From Lumnitzera littorea (taxonomy: Eukaryota > Streptophyta > Magnoliopsida > Myrtales > Combretaceae): 64,000 nucleotides of DNA. The stretch is taken from the NCBI GenBank assembly GCA_024138015.1, contig JAMXBB010000012.1, positions 17,098,634 to 17,162,633 of the forward strand. The letters are read 5' to 3'. Below the pieces are notes generated by a model. That model searched no databases. It was not told the DNA's origin and saw only the letters and a list, made by a program, of their open reading frames with translations. Below, one piece after another: positions 49,553 to 61,639 of the stretch. Numbering within the stretch: the first letter of the stretch is position 1; each line of letters starts with the position of its first letter. Both the position numbers and the translations under genes were made by a program.

Positions 49553-50900
49553 TCAATCCATTCTTTCACTAAATGAACACATTTGAAGCTTCTCATCACT
49601 TTCATCAAATTTTATGAAAGTTGAATTTATTGGCTGAGTTAGTTTTTTAATTCTAATTTTTAAATCCTTGATTTTTTCTTTTAAAACCAAATTTTCACTA
49701 AAAAAAGCCTCATTTCCCTTTCTTAAAACGTCATTCTTATATTTGAGAGAATTTATTTTATTTACTAAAATTTCATGTGTTTGACTTAAAGCCTCCTTTT
49801 CATTTTTCAAAGTTTGAATCTAATTATCTAATTTAGAAATTTTGGTGCTGAATTTGGATGGTACATTCAATGCTCTTTTAATTTCAAGTAAATCATTAAA
49901 AAGAGATTCAATTTTAGATTTTGAATTTACCTCTTGAAAAAAGCCATTAAGCACAAGTTTGCTTCCTCATCTTCATACGTATTTCATTCTCTACTTCAAA
50001 ATCATCTAAATTACTCTAGGTAGCCATCAAAGCTTTGCACTTATTTTTATACTTCTTTATTTTCTTTACAAGAATAAGGCACTTATATAAAATATATTTT
50101 AGCTTTTTGCACACATAGCATACAAGTTCTTTATTCCCCTTTACTCTTTTTTTTTTTTTTTGCTTCCTTATATCCTTTTCTTGCATCACTCATCAACTTG
50201 TTAGATATATATTTTTTAGAACTAAAACCTTTCTTACTTTTTTATATGAGAATTTTGTTCAAATGTTTTGTTAGTAAAGTAATATCCCCTTTTTCATCAC
50301 TTGATTGTTCGTCATCAGAGTCAATATCAACTTCTTTTTCCTTAAATTCCCATGTCTTTCTTTTTGAACCTTGTTCATCTTCTTTGCTTAGGAAGTCTGA
50401 CTCCTAAGCCATCAATTTACTTATCAATTGTAGTATAGTCAACTTACTCATATCATAAGCCTCTTCAATTGTAGTCTTCTTTACATCTCAAACCTTTAGT
50501 AATACTCACAACATTTTTTAAACCATGTCAGATCAGTAATCCTTTTTTCGAACAATTATAGTTCACTATGATTTAATGATGTTAGATCGTTAATCTTTTT
50601 TTCAAGTGATGATAATTTATTTGTGATTGCTATGAGCTTACTGAATAAATCCCTAATCTTCTCTCGAGTTTGTATCTAGAAGCAAGCATACTCTTACAAT
50701 AATAAGTTGATACGAATCTCTTTAATAGTTTTAGTTCCTTATGTGTGTCCTAAAGAGTATCTCATATATCCTTAGCAATTTTGCATGAGGATATAAAATA
50801 GAAGTCAAAAGAAGCTATTGCAAAGACTAAGAGATTCTTCACCTTATTATTTACTGTAGTCTTTTTTTTTTTTTTTTTTTATCTTCAGTGGTCACTTTGC
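49553..50900 (-). pseudogene. Sirevirus gag relic with coiled coil and mutated zinc knuckle
   Basis: On the minus strand a knuckle-like CYVCKKLKYILYKC is encoded at 50079-50120. Its spacing is exactly CX2CX4(H)X4C, but Tyr stands where His should be. Downstream at 49810-49553 an open piece rich in Lys, Glu, Leu and Asn reads as a coiled coil, which matches Sirevirus Gag proteins, known to carry coiled coils. Multiple stops and frameshifts separate the pieces. Confidence 0.7.
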
Positions 50901-51088
50901 CTTTGATATAAATGTCTACTAATTCAATGATGTCTCATGATTCATAATTGGTGGCTTAAATGTACAAATATATCCTATATTTCTAGTAAGCAAACTTATT
51001 ACCATCAAAGTATAGGATCTTGTTAACTTGAATTGTCAAATTATTTTCTACCATTAGATCTTACACTTAATATGATAAAAGAGTTTTA

Positions 51089-51100
51089 GCTCTAACACCA
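51089..51100 (-). other. Primer-binding site of the Sirevirus-like element (decayed)
   Basis: Minus strand TGGTGTTAGAGC lies 2 nt inside the 5' LTR end at 51103. The usual site is TGGTATCAGAGC, so three substitutions are present. It fixes the LTR boundary and the element orientation. Confidence 0.75.
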
Positions 51101-51102
51101 AT

Positions 51103-54087
51103 TGTTGATCTCATTTAACAATCAAGAAGGGATGAATTGATTATTATAAATTGAAAATTTCTGACGAAAGAAAACTTTAAACACTTATAGAAACCATAAG
51201 GCCCTTTAAAGATTGTGAATGGTATCAAATAATTCAGCAAAAACAATAATGAAGGGAAAATAAATAAATAAAAGTATAGGGAGAAGAAGATTAGACAAAG
51301 ATTCATATGGAGGTTCCGCCTTATACATCAATCTCTTTTCTAGCTTCATTACCGGGGATCCAATCGACCGCATCGATCATTTCATTATATTAATCAATCA
51401 AACTTTGAAAGAGTAGAATCACTTAGTCACTAAGACCTCAACTACATCGCCCTGTTTCATTGGCTTTAACATAAGGTGATCATAGACTACAGTTAACAAT
51501 CATTCTTTCAAAGTTACAACAAATCATCACTGAATAAAGTATCAAAACAATGAGGAAAGTATATTAAATCTTTTAAATTTTGAGCACAAGTAAATGAAAT
51601 AATAGAGAATAATATTTTTCGAGCATAGTTATGGAAATTCTCTTTTGCTAATTCTTTTCCTCATTGTATATTTGATAAGCAAGCACACTTGATCAAGTTA
51701 TAATATAAATTTAAAACAAATTTAAGTTTGAGTATCAATCCCATGAGGAACTAAGTTATATGAGTATATTTAATTATTCCTAGCAAGTGTACCTTTTCTA
51801 ATTTATTCAATTACCTAAATTTTATTAAAAAAAAGATTCACTTAATAAACTTAGATTTAATTAAATAAACTAATTATGGAAAATAGGAATTGCGATGAAA
51901 TCAGATATTAAACTATCAATAAGAATAAAGAAATTAAAATAACTTACTACTAACAAAATAATTAAATAACTAATTGGCTAAATAACATAAAAGTAACAAT
52001 TAACAATAAGACATAAAAATAACAGAAAAATAGTATAAAGCATTGAAATGCAAAAATAACATAAAGCAATAAAAAACATGCAAACATGAAAATAACTTAA
52101 GATTATGGATTAATTAATTAAAAGACTAATATTTCCCTTCATAAATCTTAATTGTTGTTTACTACCTAGTTCCAATGGATTATTCAATCTTTTTTATCTC
52201 ATTGGAGATTTCTAATCCTATTCCAATAGAAGTTGGATTCTAAATTAGTTAGACTTATATCTCTGGCTAATTCTTAATCTTAAGACCATCTTTACTTGCT
52301 TCGTTGTTGAATAGAGCATCCTAAAATCACATGAAGTATATGGATCCCGTTATCAAGTTATCTTAATTCGAAAAGATTAAATATTTAATCTCTTAGCTCA
52401 CTTAATCTTTTCTAATTACACTTGTCCTTTTACTATTCTCTATAGTAAACTCAAACATTAAATTAATACCCCTGGTAATATTAATCTAATATAATAAAAG
52501 AGGTGTAATTAGATCACAATAAGCAAAATTATTAAAAGAATTTTATAAATAAAATCACCCCTATGACATAGGGTTTAACAATGATATATTAAATTTATTG
52601 AAAGGAAAACATAAAAACAAAGAAAAGAAAAGACATGGTAAAGAAGTGCCTTTGTAATATTTTAAAACTTAACAACTGCTGAAGAGACTCTCTCTCTCTC
52701 TCTCTCTCTCCATATTCCTAAGTTTAGGAGTATATTTATAAGCAATACTTATAAGATTATAAAGAAAACCTAACAAAAATAAAATATTGGAATTCCCAAT
52801 GTCTTCATGCTTTCAGTACACAACCATGGTACTTGTAGTGCCTTTTACACAAAACTTTCAAAATTCAAAATAAATTCTTTACAAAGAGACCACTGGTAAG
52901 TACCACAAACATGTTCCATGACCATGTCATTGCTAAACTTCTGCCTTACTCAAAATTTCTTTGCTTTACTTTGTTACTCATGATTTTACTCCGAAATTGT
53001 CTAAAATTATCTCGAAATCCTTAAAATATTCATAAAGTGCTCTTAGAGTTCCTGAAAATGATAAGTAAACAAATTAAGCTCAATATAGCATCAAATTGAT
53101 AAAAATAAAGTCAAAATCAGCCTACAATTACTATAGAAAATATATGCTATTTTTGTGTTATCAATTTTCTTTATTTGAATGCTTCTTTATATAATGATTT
53201 CATTCTAATGGTTATAGCTTGATTTTTGTTGATATTTTAATGACCCTTAAAGCTCGTTGGAGCTATTTTGTTGCACAAAATCCTTTATAAAACTTGATAT
53301 CCTTATCTTGTTCTACAATTTCAATTTGAAATGAATCTTTAAAATATCTCTAGTGATCTTGTTGATGCTGAACTATCCCTACCATTTTTGAATTTGGATA
53401 AACTCAGATCCATGAAGATGATTTGTTAATATCTCTGAACTAAATAAATTACTTATCCAATTTTAAATCCTTAGAAAAATATTTAATTTAATCTCGAATG
53501 ATATTATTCTAACTTTAGTGGAACAAGTTGATTGTATTACTCAAATATGTTCATTAGCAAAGCTAGGTATTCATTAATCAAAGAATTCTTGTCCTATCCA
53601 GCTTCATCCAAAGTCAGGTTCATCCTTCTTCTAAAACTTCAACCATACCATGTGATGTTCTTTTACTAACTCAACTTTTTATTGAAGCTTCTACTGTAGT
53701 TTACTCTTTTATCTTAACCTTCTATTTAAGCTTCTACAGATATTTTTCATATACCAGTTCGACTAAAGCTTTTATTGAAACTTCTACAAGCCTTCTTCCA
53801 TTCATTTTCCAAACTCAAAGCTTCTATAGGCATTAAGGATCCAATCTACTTTATCCAATAGCCTTGTATTAGAGCTTTTACAACTTCGACTACTTACAGA
53901 TTTTTATTTTTGAATTTCTATTAAAGGTTTCACAAACCTAAAGTCCTTTAAATGATGTATTATTAAACCTTCTAATACAACTTCTATAGCTTTATTAAAA
54001 TGATTGTTCCTGAACACTTAATGCATATATTAGCAATTTTTAAGCCCTTTTGTTATCATCAAAACCAAAGTAATGAAGAATGTAATA
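51103..54087 (-). repeat. 5' LTR of the Sirevirus-like element, split by a solo LTR
   Basis: LTR sequence at 51103-51672 and 53164-54087 aligns with 37465-38949. The intervening 51673-53163 is a separate insertion with its own 5-bp target duplication. The plus-strand right end reads aatgtaata in place of the expected aattcaaca, so the terminal dinucleotide has mutated. Confidence 0.85.
51673..53163 (-). mobile_element. Solo LTR inserted in the Sirevirus 5' LTR
   Basis: 1491 bp with matching inverted ends (plus strand TGATAA...TTATCA). It is flanked by atatt (51668-51672) and atttt (53164-53168), a 5-bp target duplication with one change. On the minus strand a TATAAATA box lies at 52731-52740, as expected for an LTR promoter, so the element points leftward. 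It contains a CT/GA run (about 52688-52711). There is no coding sequence. Its family is not identified. Confidence 0.8.
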
Positions 54088-55829
54088 GAAGTTTTTAAAT
54101 ATTATATCTAATTGAACATTTACTTACCAAATTGATTACTCCTTTATCTTGGAAAAAAGAAGAAGAAGGATATGGCAAATACTCATTAGATAAAAAGTAT
54201 AATTGTAAATAATTGTAAGTGAAATAATAAGTTAAATATAAAAAAATTCAATTAGACATGAAATTTAGCAACATTAAATTTTATATGTGAAATTGAAAAA
54301 CACTTTAAGTTTTGATAGTGATTTTGACATTATCATGTTATATCAATGGATAATATCGTATTCAACACCTAAATTTTGATGAATTTTTTTTAATCAATTA
54401 CTTGAACTTTGAATCACTAACTTCACCATCAATTAAACTTCTTAAGATAAATGGCATTATTTGTATTAACTTGATCTTCGTTTATCTAACTAGTATTATA
54501 GCTTAATAATGCATTGCTACATATCCAAGTCTTTAATTCAGTTATCATATTCTATTTAGAATGTCCACGTAGTACTCCTTGTATCATTAGTAATAACTTT
54601 TAAATGGTTTTCTTCTTTTTGTTCTTCTTTCTCCTTCAACTTTTCTAGTAGCTAAAAGCATATTGAAACTTAATTCAAATAATGAAAATTCAAATAAATA
54701 ATTCTCCTTCCACCAAACAATCAATTACTTGCATTCCACGGTATCGGTATACTAGGGAATTCACAACTTATTAAGCTCTAACAAACTAAATCATCTATAG
54801 TTTTTACAAAGACAAATTCTTATGTCAAAACTTTAACAAATATGTTTAAAGAAGGTAAGAAAGCTTGATGAAATGAATTTTCATGTTGCCTTGAGCTACA
54901 TACATATGATTACAACTTGATGTTTGAACTCTCAAGTAGACATGATCAATGGTTGTTTTTTCCTCTGTAAATTAACTAAGAGCTTTTGATCCTTAAGTAA
55001 AAGGGATTCAAATGGTTGCCATAAGTTTGACCTATTTTAGCTAAAGAACTACAATTTCTAAAGAAAGTCTAATAAGACTTCAAGTTTACTATATTCTGAA
55101 TGAGAATATCGATTTTGATTTACTTTATGTGTTTTTTATTTTATTTTCCCATGTCAGTTGAATATAAAACACTCCTTACTACATGAATAAGCATTAGACT
55201 CATATTAGGAAGCTTAAGATTAAGAAAAATAAAATCATTTTCTTTTAAGCATGAGTTGAGTTCTATTTCTTATCTGAGTTTCTAATTTCTTGATTGATTA
55301 ACATATGATTCATGTTTTTATTTGTGTAATATCTTCCCATTCTAAGTTTTAAATAAAAAATATAGACAAAAATTGGATTGCAAAAGAAGAAGAAAAAGAA
55401 GGAAGGTTAGAGTTATCATTAGCATTTGATATGGCACATAGCATTCTTATATGGCATTTGTAGCTAAAATACTTGATTTATAACACATGCCACTCTCTAG
55501 ATAGAGGAAGATGAATGGAGTTGGTATAGATAGTGTTTCGAACTCTGAAAAGTTTGATTGGTTAGTTAAATTGGAAATTTCAAAGTTTAGATAATCAATT
55601 AAATAATAGGCCAAAATTTAAGTACTAATTGAAATATTAGCCCTTATTTTATTATTACATTAACAATTAAAATTTTCTTTAGGTAATAATTGATTCCAAT
55701 ATTGTATAGTACAAAGAGAGAATGATATTAAAGATGCTTATTCTATCGTGTTTGGTGCATAACAAAAATTTACATAATCTATTATTGTTATGAACCTATC
55801 GTGCATAACAAAAGTTATATTATTCCATA

Positions 55830-56580
55830 TTCATATATTTTTACCAAACTATGATCATCCATTACCTTTCACAACATCAACACCATAAGTAACTCTTATG
55901 ACTCTCTTCATGGCATTTTTCACTACATGATGCTATTGCTACATCTATTGCCACCTTCATGACACTACAATCATTATTGCTTCCTCATCGTCACTATTAT
56001 GACTAATGCATTGCTATAAGCCCAATGACTCGAACCAAAAGCAATTGTACTCTCATGGTGGCTATAAGGTGATATAATGGCAACAACAAGAGAGATGGTA
56101 ATAATTTATAGTAGTTTTGTGATGGTTGCATTGTGGTGGTGAACAAGATGTTAGTGGTAATAGTTGTAATGCGACAATGGTAGTGTTGGTGTTGTAAAGG
56201 TGGAGTATGATGATGGTGGTGTTATTATACTAATGGAGATGTGGTTATGATAATTGTAACATAATGGTAATGATGATAGCAATAATCGTAATAGAAGTAG
56301 CAATGACACTGATAGTTTTAATGGTATAAGTAATGCTATAGTTCTTGTGGTAATGATAGTGGCTATGGCATAAGGTGTTGTACGGTTTTATGTGACAATT
56401 GTTGTAAGGTAGAATAGGTAAATGTAATTGTAGCGATAACATGATAACATAATGATGGTGATGTTCATCATTTTAGTAATGTGATAGAGGAAATAGTGGC
56501 TAAAAGGCACTTTTTGGGGCTCCTAAGGTGGCAATGGCAAGACGGTGATAATAGCAGTGATGATGATGGTGATAGGTAGA
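55830..56580. repeat. Triplet-biased low-complexity tract with a strand switch (right copy)
   Basis: Counterpart of 31590-32340, again CA/AC-rich triplets on the left and GT/GGT/ATG-rich triplets on the right, with indels relative to the left copy. Short open frames here are by-products of the bias. Confidence 0.6.
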
Positions 56581-57608
56581 GAAAGGGGAAAAAAAAAAAA
56601 AACAATTGAAGCATAAATCAAGCCAAATTTTGATTTACTTTTTCAACTTTGATTATATTACGATTTACTTTGAAGACAATATTTCCATTTGCGATTTAGT
56701 TTAGCCATCGAAACCTAACTAAACCTGAGTATACTTTCTTTTTCTTTTTTGAAGGAGCATAAATTCATTCTTTAATATTTCCACTTCTCGAACGTTATAT
56801 AGTTTAATTTCATTTCTATCAAAATAGACTAAGAACTCTTTATAAAGATTGTTGATAAACAGTGAAAAAAGATATTAAGATTTTGAAATAAACAAATAAT
56901 ATATTTTATATTTTTCCATCTAAATAGTAACAACATATGGTTTTGTTATATACATTCTCAATGGTGTATTTTGTATAAAATGGTGTGTACCGTGACATGA
57001 TATGTAATTTTTGCTTGAATTCTACATAGTAAATTGAACTTAATTGAACGGATTTTAGATTAAACAATTTATCAACTTTTTGTACCTCCTTGCTTAATAC
57101 GTTTATTTTGGGATTGTACAGTATGGCTCTAGCCTTCTTGGGGAATTTTAATTTTCCGCTAAGAAAGAGGCTTGAAAACATGTTTTTTAAAATTTTGGGT
57201 GGTCTAAGTATATTAGAATAAATATAAATAGTGTGCTTCTAATTGATCCTAAGATTTATTTGTCCTCTGTAATGTTTCAAAGATTCATTTTACCAACTTA
57301 CACTTTTTAGTTAATTTTACTCAATTTTCACTAAAAATGATGTGACACTGCACCATGCAACGCCATCGAGCAACGCCGAATTTAGGGAAGCAATATGGCA
57401 ATAGTTCTCCCATTTGGGCAATAATGGAAACCTATGAATTTGTCTTGATACTGCTGTGAACATCCCAAATCTGTAACAAGTGATTAGAGGAAAAAAATAT
57501 AAATAAAATTCCCGGAAGTGGAACATGGGATTGAAAGGCATGCATGTATAGTTAAACATTAATTTATTTTAAGCTGTTAATATACAATATATCAATTTGA
57601 ATAAGCTT

Positions 57609-57658
57609 CCCCACCACCGCCCCCACACGCCCACCAACACCCCCCCCCCCCCGGCCCC
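57609..57658. repeat. C-rich tract upstream of the right tandem gene
   Basis: About 50 bp almost without T or G, including 13 consecutive C (57640-57652) and several shorter C runs. On the minus strand it has G runs suited to a G-quadruplex. The left copy has T-rich sequence at this place. It ends about 140 bp before the ATG at 57800. Confidence 0.8.
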
Positions 57659-57799
57659 AAATAGTGCGTGTTAAATTAAGAATTATGCGTGCGACTGTGA
57701 CACACACACATATTGGCTTGTACGGTATAAGTGTTTCGCTGTCCATTTCTACGACTTACTATTACTACCACTGGTCCCCTCGGGGAGCGGGAAAAAGAA

Positions 57800-58936
57800 A
57801 TGGCCGATAGTGAGAAAGAATCTAAGAATCTTCCACCGGAAGAACCTCTGGGCGACGGAGACAATGTCGAAAAACCGCCGTCGTCTCCACCTTCACATCA
57901 CCCCTCCACTCCAAACCTAGTGATCATGGACGACGATGTTCCAAACACTAGCCATTCTCCGTCCCCCGGGTCAAAACTCAAGCGCCTTAAGAAACGACTC
58001 TTTGGTAACGATTATGAATCCGCAGATCAGGTGATAATAATAATTATAATGATAAGGATAATAGTAAATGATAATAATAATAATAATAATAAAAATCGAG
58101 TATTCAAATCAATACGAATTTCCGATCACCGATGAAATAAAAGTTGAAACTTGATTTAGACTCCTTTCGTTCGCTTTCGCAGGAAACCTACAATGATGAA
58201 CATGACGAAGAAATACGACATGACAGTACTTCAGAGGTAATAATAACAGAGATTCAATCGAGTCTGCATGTCGTCGGATTTTCGTGATAATTATCAATCG
58301 AATTCCTTATTTCGAGTGCATTTTTGGATGATGATTTGATATCGACAGCAAGAACCTCTAACAGAGCCCCTACGCCCGTCCATGGCGGCGACGATATCAG
58401 GTTCATGTGATCAGAATACGTACTTTCGCATTCTTCGTTTATCATTTTGTATAGTGATTTCTTAAATTCGTTATCTCATAAAATTGAGTATGATCTCCAC
58501 AACTTCATTAGCCTAAATGTTACTTTCTTCCAGAGAAACCACACCTTCGTCTTCTCCGGCGGAGCAGCCGGAGGACAGTGGCCACGAGACGTCTCCTTTA
58601 CCGGAAAAGATAAAGCTGGCGGAAGCAGAGTGAGTGCGTAGTATAATAATAACCAAAATAGGCTTTGTTTTGCACGTATTAATTCTGTTTATTTTTTATA
58701 TTTTTTTTCTGTTATTATTTCTCACATATGCATGTGGGTTTTGTGACTACATTTTTCATGGTATAATTACTAGTTCCTTCGTTGCGGAACGTCGAATTGA
58801 TTCTATTATATTTCTTTACTGAAGAGAAACTATACGTTCGAGCACAGCGCCAGCCGAGAATGCGGAGGGTAGTGGCAGCAGGAACATCTCTATCGGCGGA
58901 TTGGAGAAGGTAACGCCATCGGAAAAGAAATTGTAG
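57800..58936 (+). pseudogene. Right tandem paralogue of the 33762 gene, splice-damaged
   Basis: Exons corresponding to the left copy: 57800-58030 (donor cag|gtgata), 58183-58236, 58327-58400, 58534-58629, 58825-58936. With standard splicing it would give 188 aa, all in frame, ending TAG. Exon 1 is close to the left copy (starts MADSEKESKNLPPEEP). Exon 2 is 28 codons shorter. The exon 3 acceptor AG has become TG (58325-58326), so normal splicing should fail. Skipping exon 3 shifts the frame of exon 4, and the nearest alternative AGs either shift the frame or meet stops. All other splice sites are kept and no exon has an internal stop, so the damage may be recent or the gene may use another acceptor. 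The TATA-like sequence of the left copy is also degraded here. I do not recognise a protein family. Confidence 0.55.
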
Positions 58937-61600
58937 GGTCATTATGCAATATGGAGAAGCGAGGTTCGAAGGAATATGCAGCAGAAAAAATGACTGAATG
59001 GAGCGTACATCACCGTACATAGTGTGGTGAGTGCGCAGGAGAAGCAAAGTGCATTTTGGCGGTTCGCATCAGGATCTAATTAAATAAGGTAGTATTTAAT
59101 TATAAGAATTAAATAAAATAAAAAAAATTAAGTAAAATAAATATAAAATAGATTAGATAATATAAATTTATTATATTATATTTGATTTGTATAGTATTAA
59201 ATATAAAATTTTTATTGAAAAATTAATTATTTATATTATAAAATAAATAACCTTTTATAATATGTAATAAAAATAATATTTATTAATTTAATATTATAAC
59301 ATAGAGGATATTTTTGAGATTGTAAAATATATTTTTTTATCTAATAAATTTCATTTTTATACTATGGTATAGATAAAATAAAATTTAAATATTTTGTTTA
59401 GTCTATTAATTTATTTTTTATTTAATCACCAAATAAATTTATAAATCAATTATAAAACAAAATTTTTAATTTAATTCAATATCACAAAACAACAAAAGGT
59501 TAAGTAAATATCAATCAGTTGCTGACAGCATGTGCTTTGTTCTGGTTTTTCCATTTTCACTTAGACTTAGTCTTTTTTTTTTTTATTTTCTTTTTTTGGG
59601 TAACTTCTTTTTTCCACTTGGTTGTCCGTACAACGGTGAATTCCACGGGTGCAACAAGGGACATAACTACCCATTTGTTTTTGGACCCTTCCTTCCAGGT
59701 CCACTTTTGAGCTCATACACTGCAGTGATGCTGGTGAATGCAGTCTTCTTCAGAGACAAATAAATCAACACAATCTTCTATGGTTTACTACGTAAAATAG
59801 GCTATGACCATGATATTAATTAGGGACAACCTTTGCTTATAGCATAGGCAATTTGCATGATGCAATTTTATGGGCCAAGCTTAGTACTCACTAAATTATG
59901 CTTACGCTAGTTGATTGGTTTAAAAATGGAATTCAGATAATTAGATTTATTGAAAGATATTTTTAGAGAATTTTACATTGATTCAATCCACATAAAGTTG
60001 GTGGAAATCATTGCCTCCTTATAGCTTAATCAATAGGCCAAAGTGTCAACCATATTGCATTATTATATATAATTAGGCTTCACTCTTTTTTCTTGGATTG
60101 ATTAAGATTATTAAACTCCGATTAATATTGCTCTTTAATAATTATAACTACTTAAGGTTGTATTAACCATTGTTTCCTACCATTGACCATCTTTTGCTCA
60201 TAAACCATCAAATTAAAATTGGTTGCTACGATAATATGTTTTAATTTCCTATTTCCCTCTAAAGTCATATTTTATCTTGTTTGATAATTTTTGTACCACA
60301 TTACTAGTTATTTTTCATTCATATACCGTATGTGATGCATCTCTGGTATATTATAACGAATCCATATATCTATATATTCGCAACTCTACTGGAAAGTAAG
60401 AAAATGGATGTCTCAAAAGCTAGACTATATTCATAAATTCTTGACTTGGATGATTCCGTCAAATAAGTTACACAACCATGCATTAAAGATACATAAAGAA
60501 ATACGCAGCACATAAAAATGTTGGTATATCCATATCATGCTTGAGGTACTTAATCGAGTTAGTTTCTCATATGACTTTTTCCCTGTTTTAATTAATGGCT
60601 AGTTATACTTAAAGGCTAACAATTGGTTAAAGTATATATTACATTATTCAAAGAAATCGGGTTCCCTAAATTAATTGAATTCCGTGGTTAGTAGAAGGGA
60701 TTTAGGTACTGTCTATACCATTTTAAAATTTTATTTCCTTGTAATCCAAGAATAAATACATAAGGGAAAGACACATTAGTTGTGGGGCATCAGCCTCTTA
60801 AACAAATCGAAAATCAAGCAAACGAGACAAGGGTTTGAACTTCCCTAATGAAATGCTAACGCCCTTTTACGTTAGGTGATTACCTCATCGGCAGATGACT
60901 TTTCTTTACACACATACATACATATATATATTGTACATACATATACGTATTTATAAATATATATGTATATAAAGCTAACGGAACCAAAACAAGTGGCTAA
61001 TTTTATTTGGTAGGAGAGAATAAATTAGAAAGAAAAGAATATTAGAAAAAATATGGAGTAAAAAAAATTGTAAGAGTATTTAATTCCTTCCAATCTATTT
61101 GGATAAGGAAGAGAAGGAACATGAAATTATTCTTATAACTTAAATTTACCAACATACTTATACAAAATAACAAGAAGAAAAAAACGTAAAAAAGAGGGGT
61201 AGATTGATAATTGCAAAATTAAAAAAGAGGCGTAGATTGATAATTGCAAATTTTTTTTTTCCTTCTTCTCCTCTTTCTCTCCATTTTGAAGTGAAAAAAA
61301 AATATATATATTAGTAAGGCCCATAGAAATAAATCTTCCATTTTCCTTCCCATACTCCCCCTATCCTTCTTCCCCACCCTGGCTTTTCTCATCTCAAGCA
61401 TAGTATAAATGTCTTGGCTTGAACAACAAAGAAAAACCTTTTTTTATTTTTAAACTAAAAAGATATTCTTTCATAACTTAAAAACATCATATTTACATAA
61501 TTTGCATAGCTACTATGGTTCAAAAAAACAAAACCAAGCTCAAACAAACTAATTCATTATCCATGGTCCTTAGACCCAGCAAACCGTTTAGAAATATATA
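58937..61600. other. 3' flank of the right tandem gene and unique AT-rich DNA
   Basis: Sequence to about 60627 aligns with the left copy apart from the AT-rich insertion. From 60628 it is unique, with a TA/CA microsatellite region (about 60908-60972), and no gene was recognised. Open frames on either strand are short and pyrimidine- or lysine-biased. Confidence 0.5.
59075..59495. repeat. AT-rich insertion specific to the right duplicate
   Basis: About 0.4 kb of nearly pure A/T interrupts sequence that is continuous in the left copy (around 35100-35140). Clear terminal inverted repeats or a target duplication were not found. It could be a small MITE or a slippage-generated expansion. Confidence 0.5.
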
Positions 61601-61639
61601 TATTACATCCAATAACATCACTTCTTAACAACATCAAAA

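Larger units (their letters stand above)
37465..54087 (-). mobile_element. Sirevirus-like Ty1-copia retrotransposon with nested insertions, target duplication gaagt
   Basis: The element is 16.6 kb long and reads on the minus strand. Its LTRs (37465-38949 and 51103-54087) begin TGTTGAATTC in element orientation and are flanked by gaagt (37460-37464 and 54088-54092). Next to the 5' LTR (right side) a decayed primer-binding site TGGTGTTAGAGC lies at 51089-51100, related to the initiator-Met tRNA type site. Next to the 3' LTR (left side) is a polypurine tract CAAAGGGGGAGAA at 38950-38962. Gene order is gag, protease, integrase, RT/RNase H, then an extra ORF before the 3' LTR. Copia order plus a third ORF and repeated polypurine tracts point to the Sirevirus lineage. 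It is dead: frames are broken, most of the RT is missing and three other elements sit in it. Confidence 0.88.
37248..60627. repeat. Right copy of the segmental duplication, interrupted by a 16.6-kb retrotransposon
   Basis: The copy starts with aaactatccaacaatctta at 37248, matching 29738. It continues to about 37464, is interrupted by 37465-54087, resumes at 54088 and stays alignable to about 60627. Joining the flanks of the insert gives the same order of sequence as the left copy around 29920, which fixes the insertion point. Confidence 0.9.

Noticed and set aside
57731..57799. In-frame upstream extension of the right tandem gene
   Set aside because: The extension would start at GTG, not ATG, and is not shared with the left copy. 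The ATG at 57800 matches the left gene's start and has a good context.
59519..59763. Possible serpin-like fragment ending VNAVFFRDK
   Set aside because: Only a few residues resemble a serpin, and the left duplicate does not keep the frame. Not supportable.
60780..60900. Possible second SINE with a B-box-like gggtttgaactt
   Set aside because: The A-box match is poor and no flanking duplication was found.
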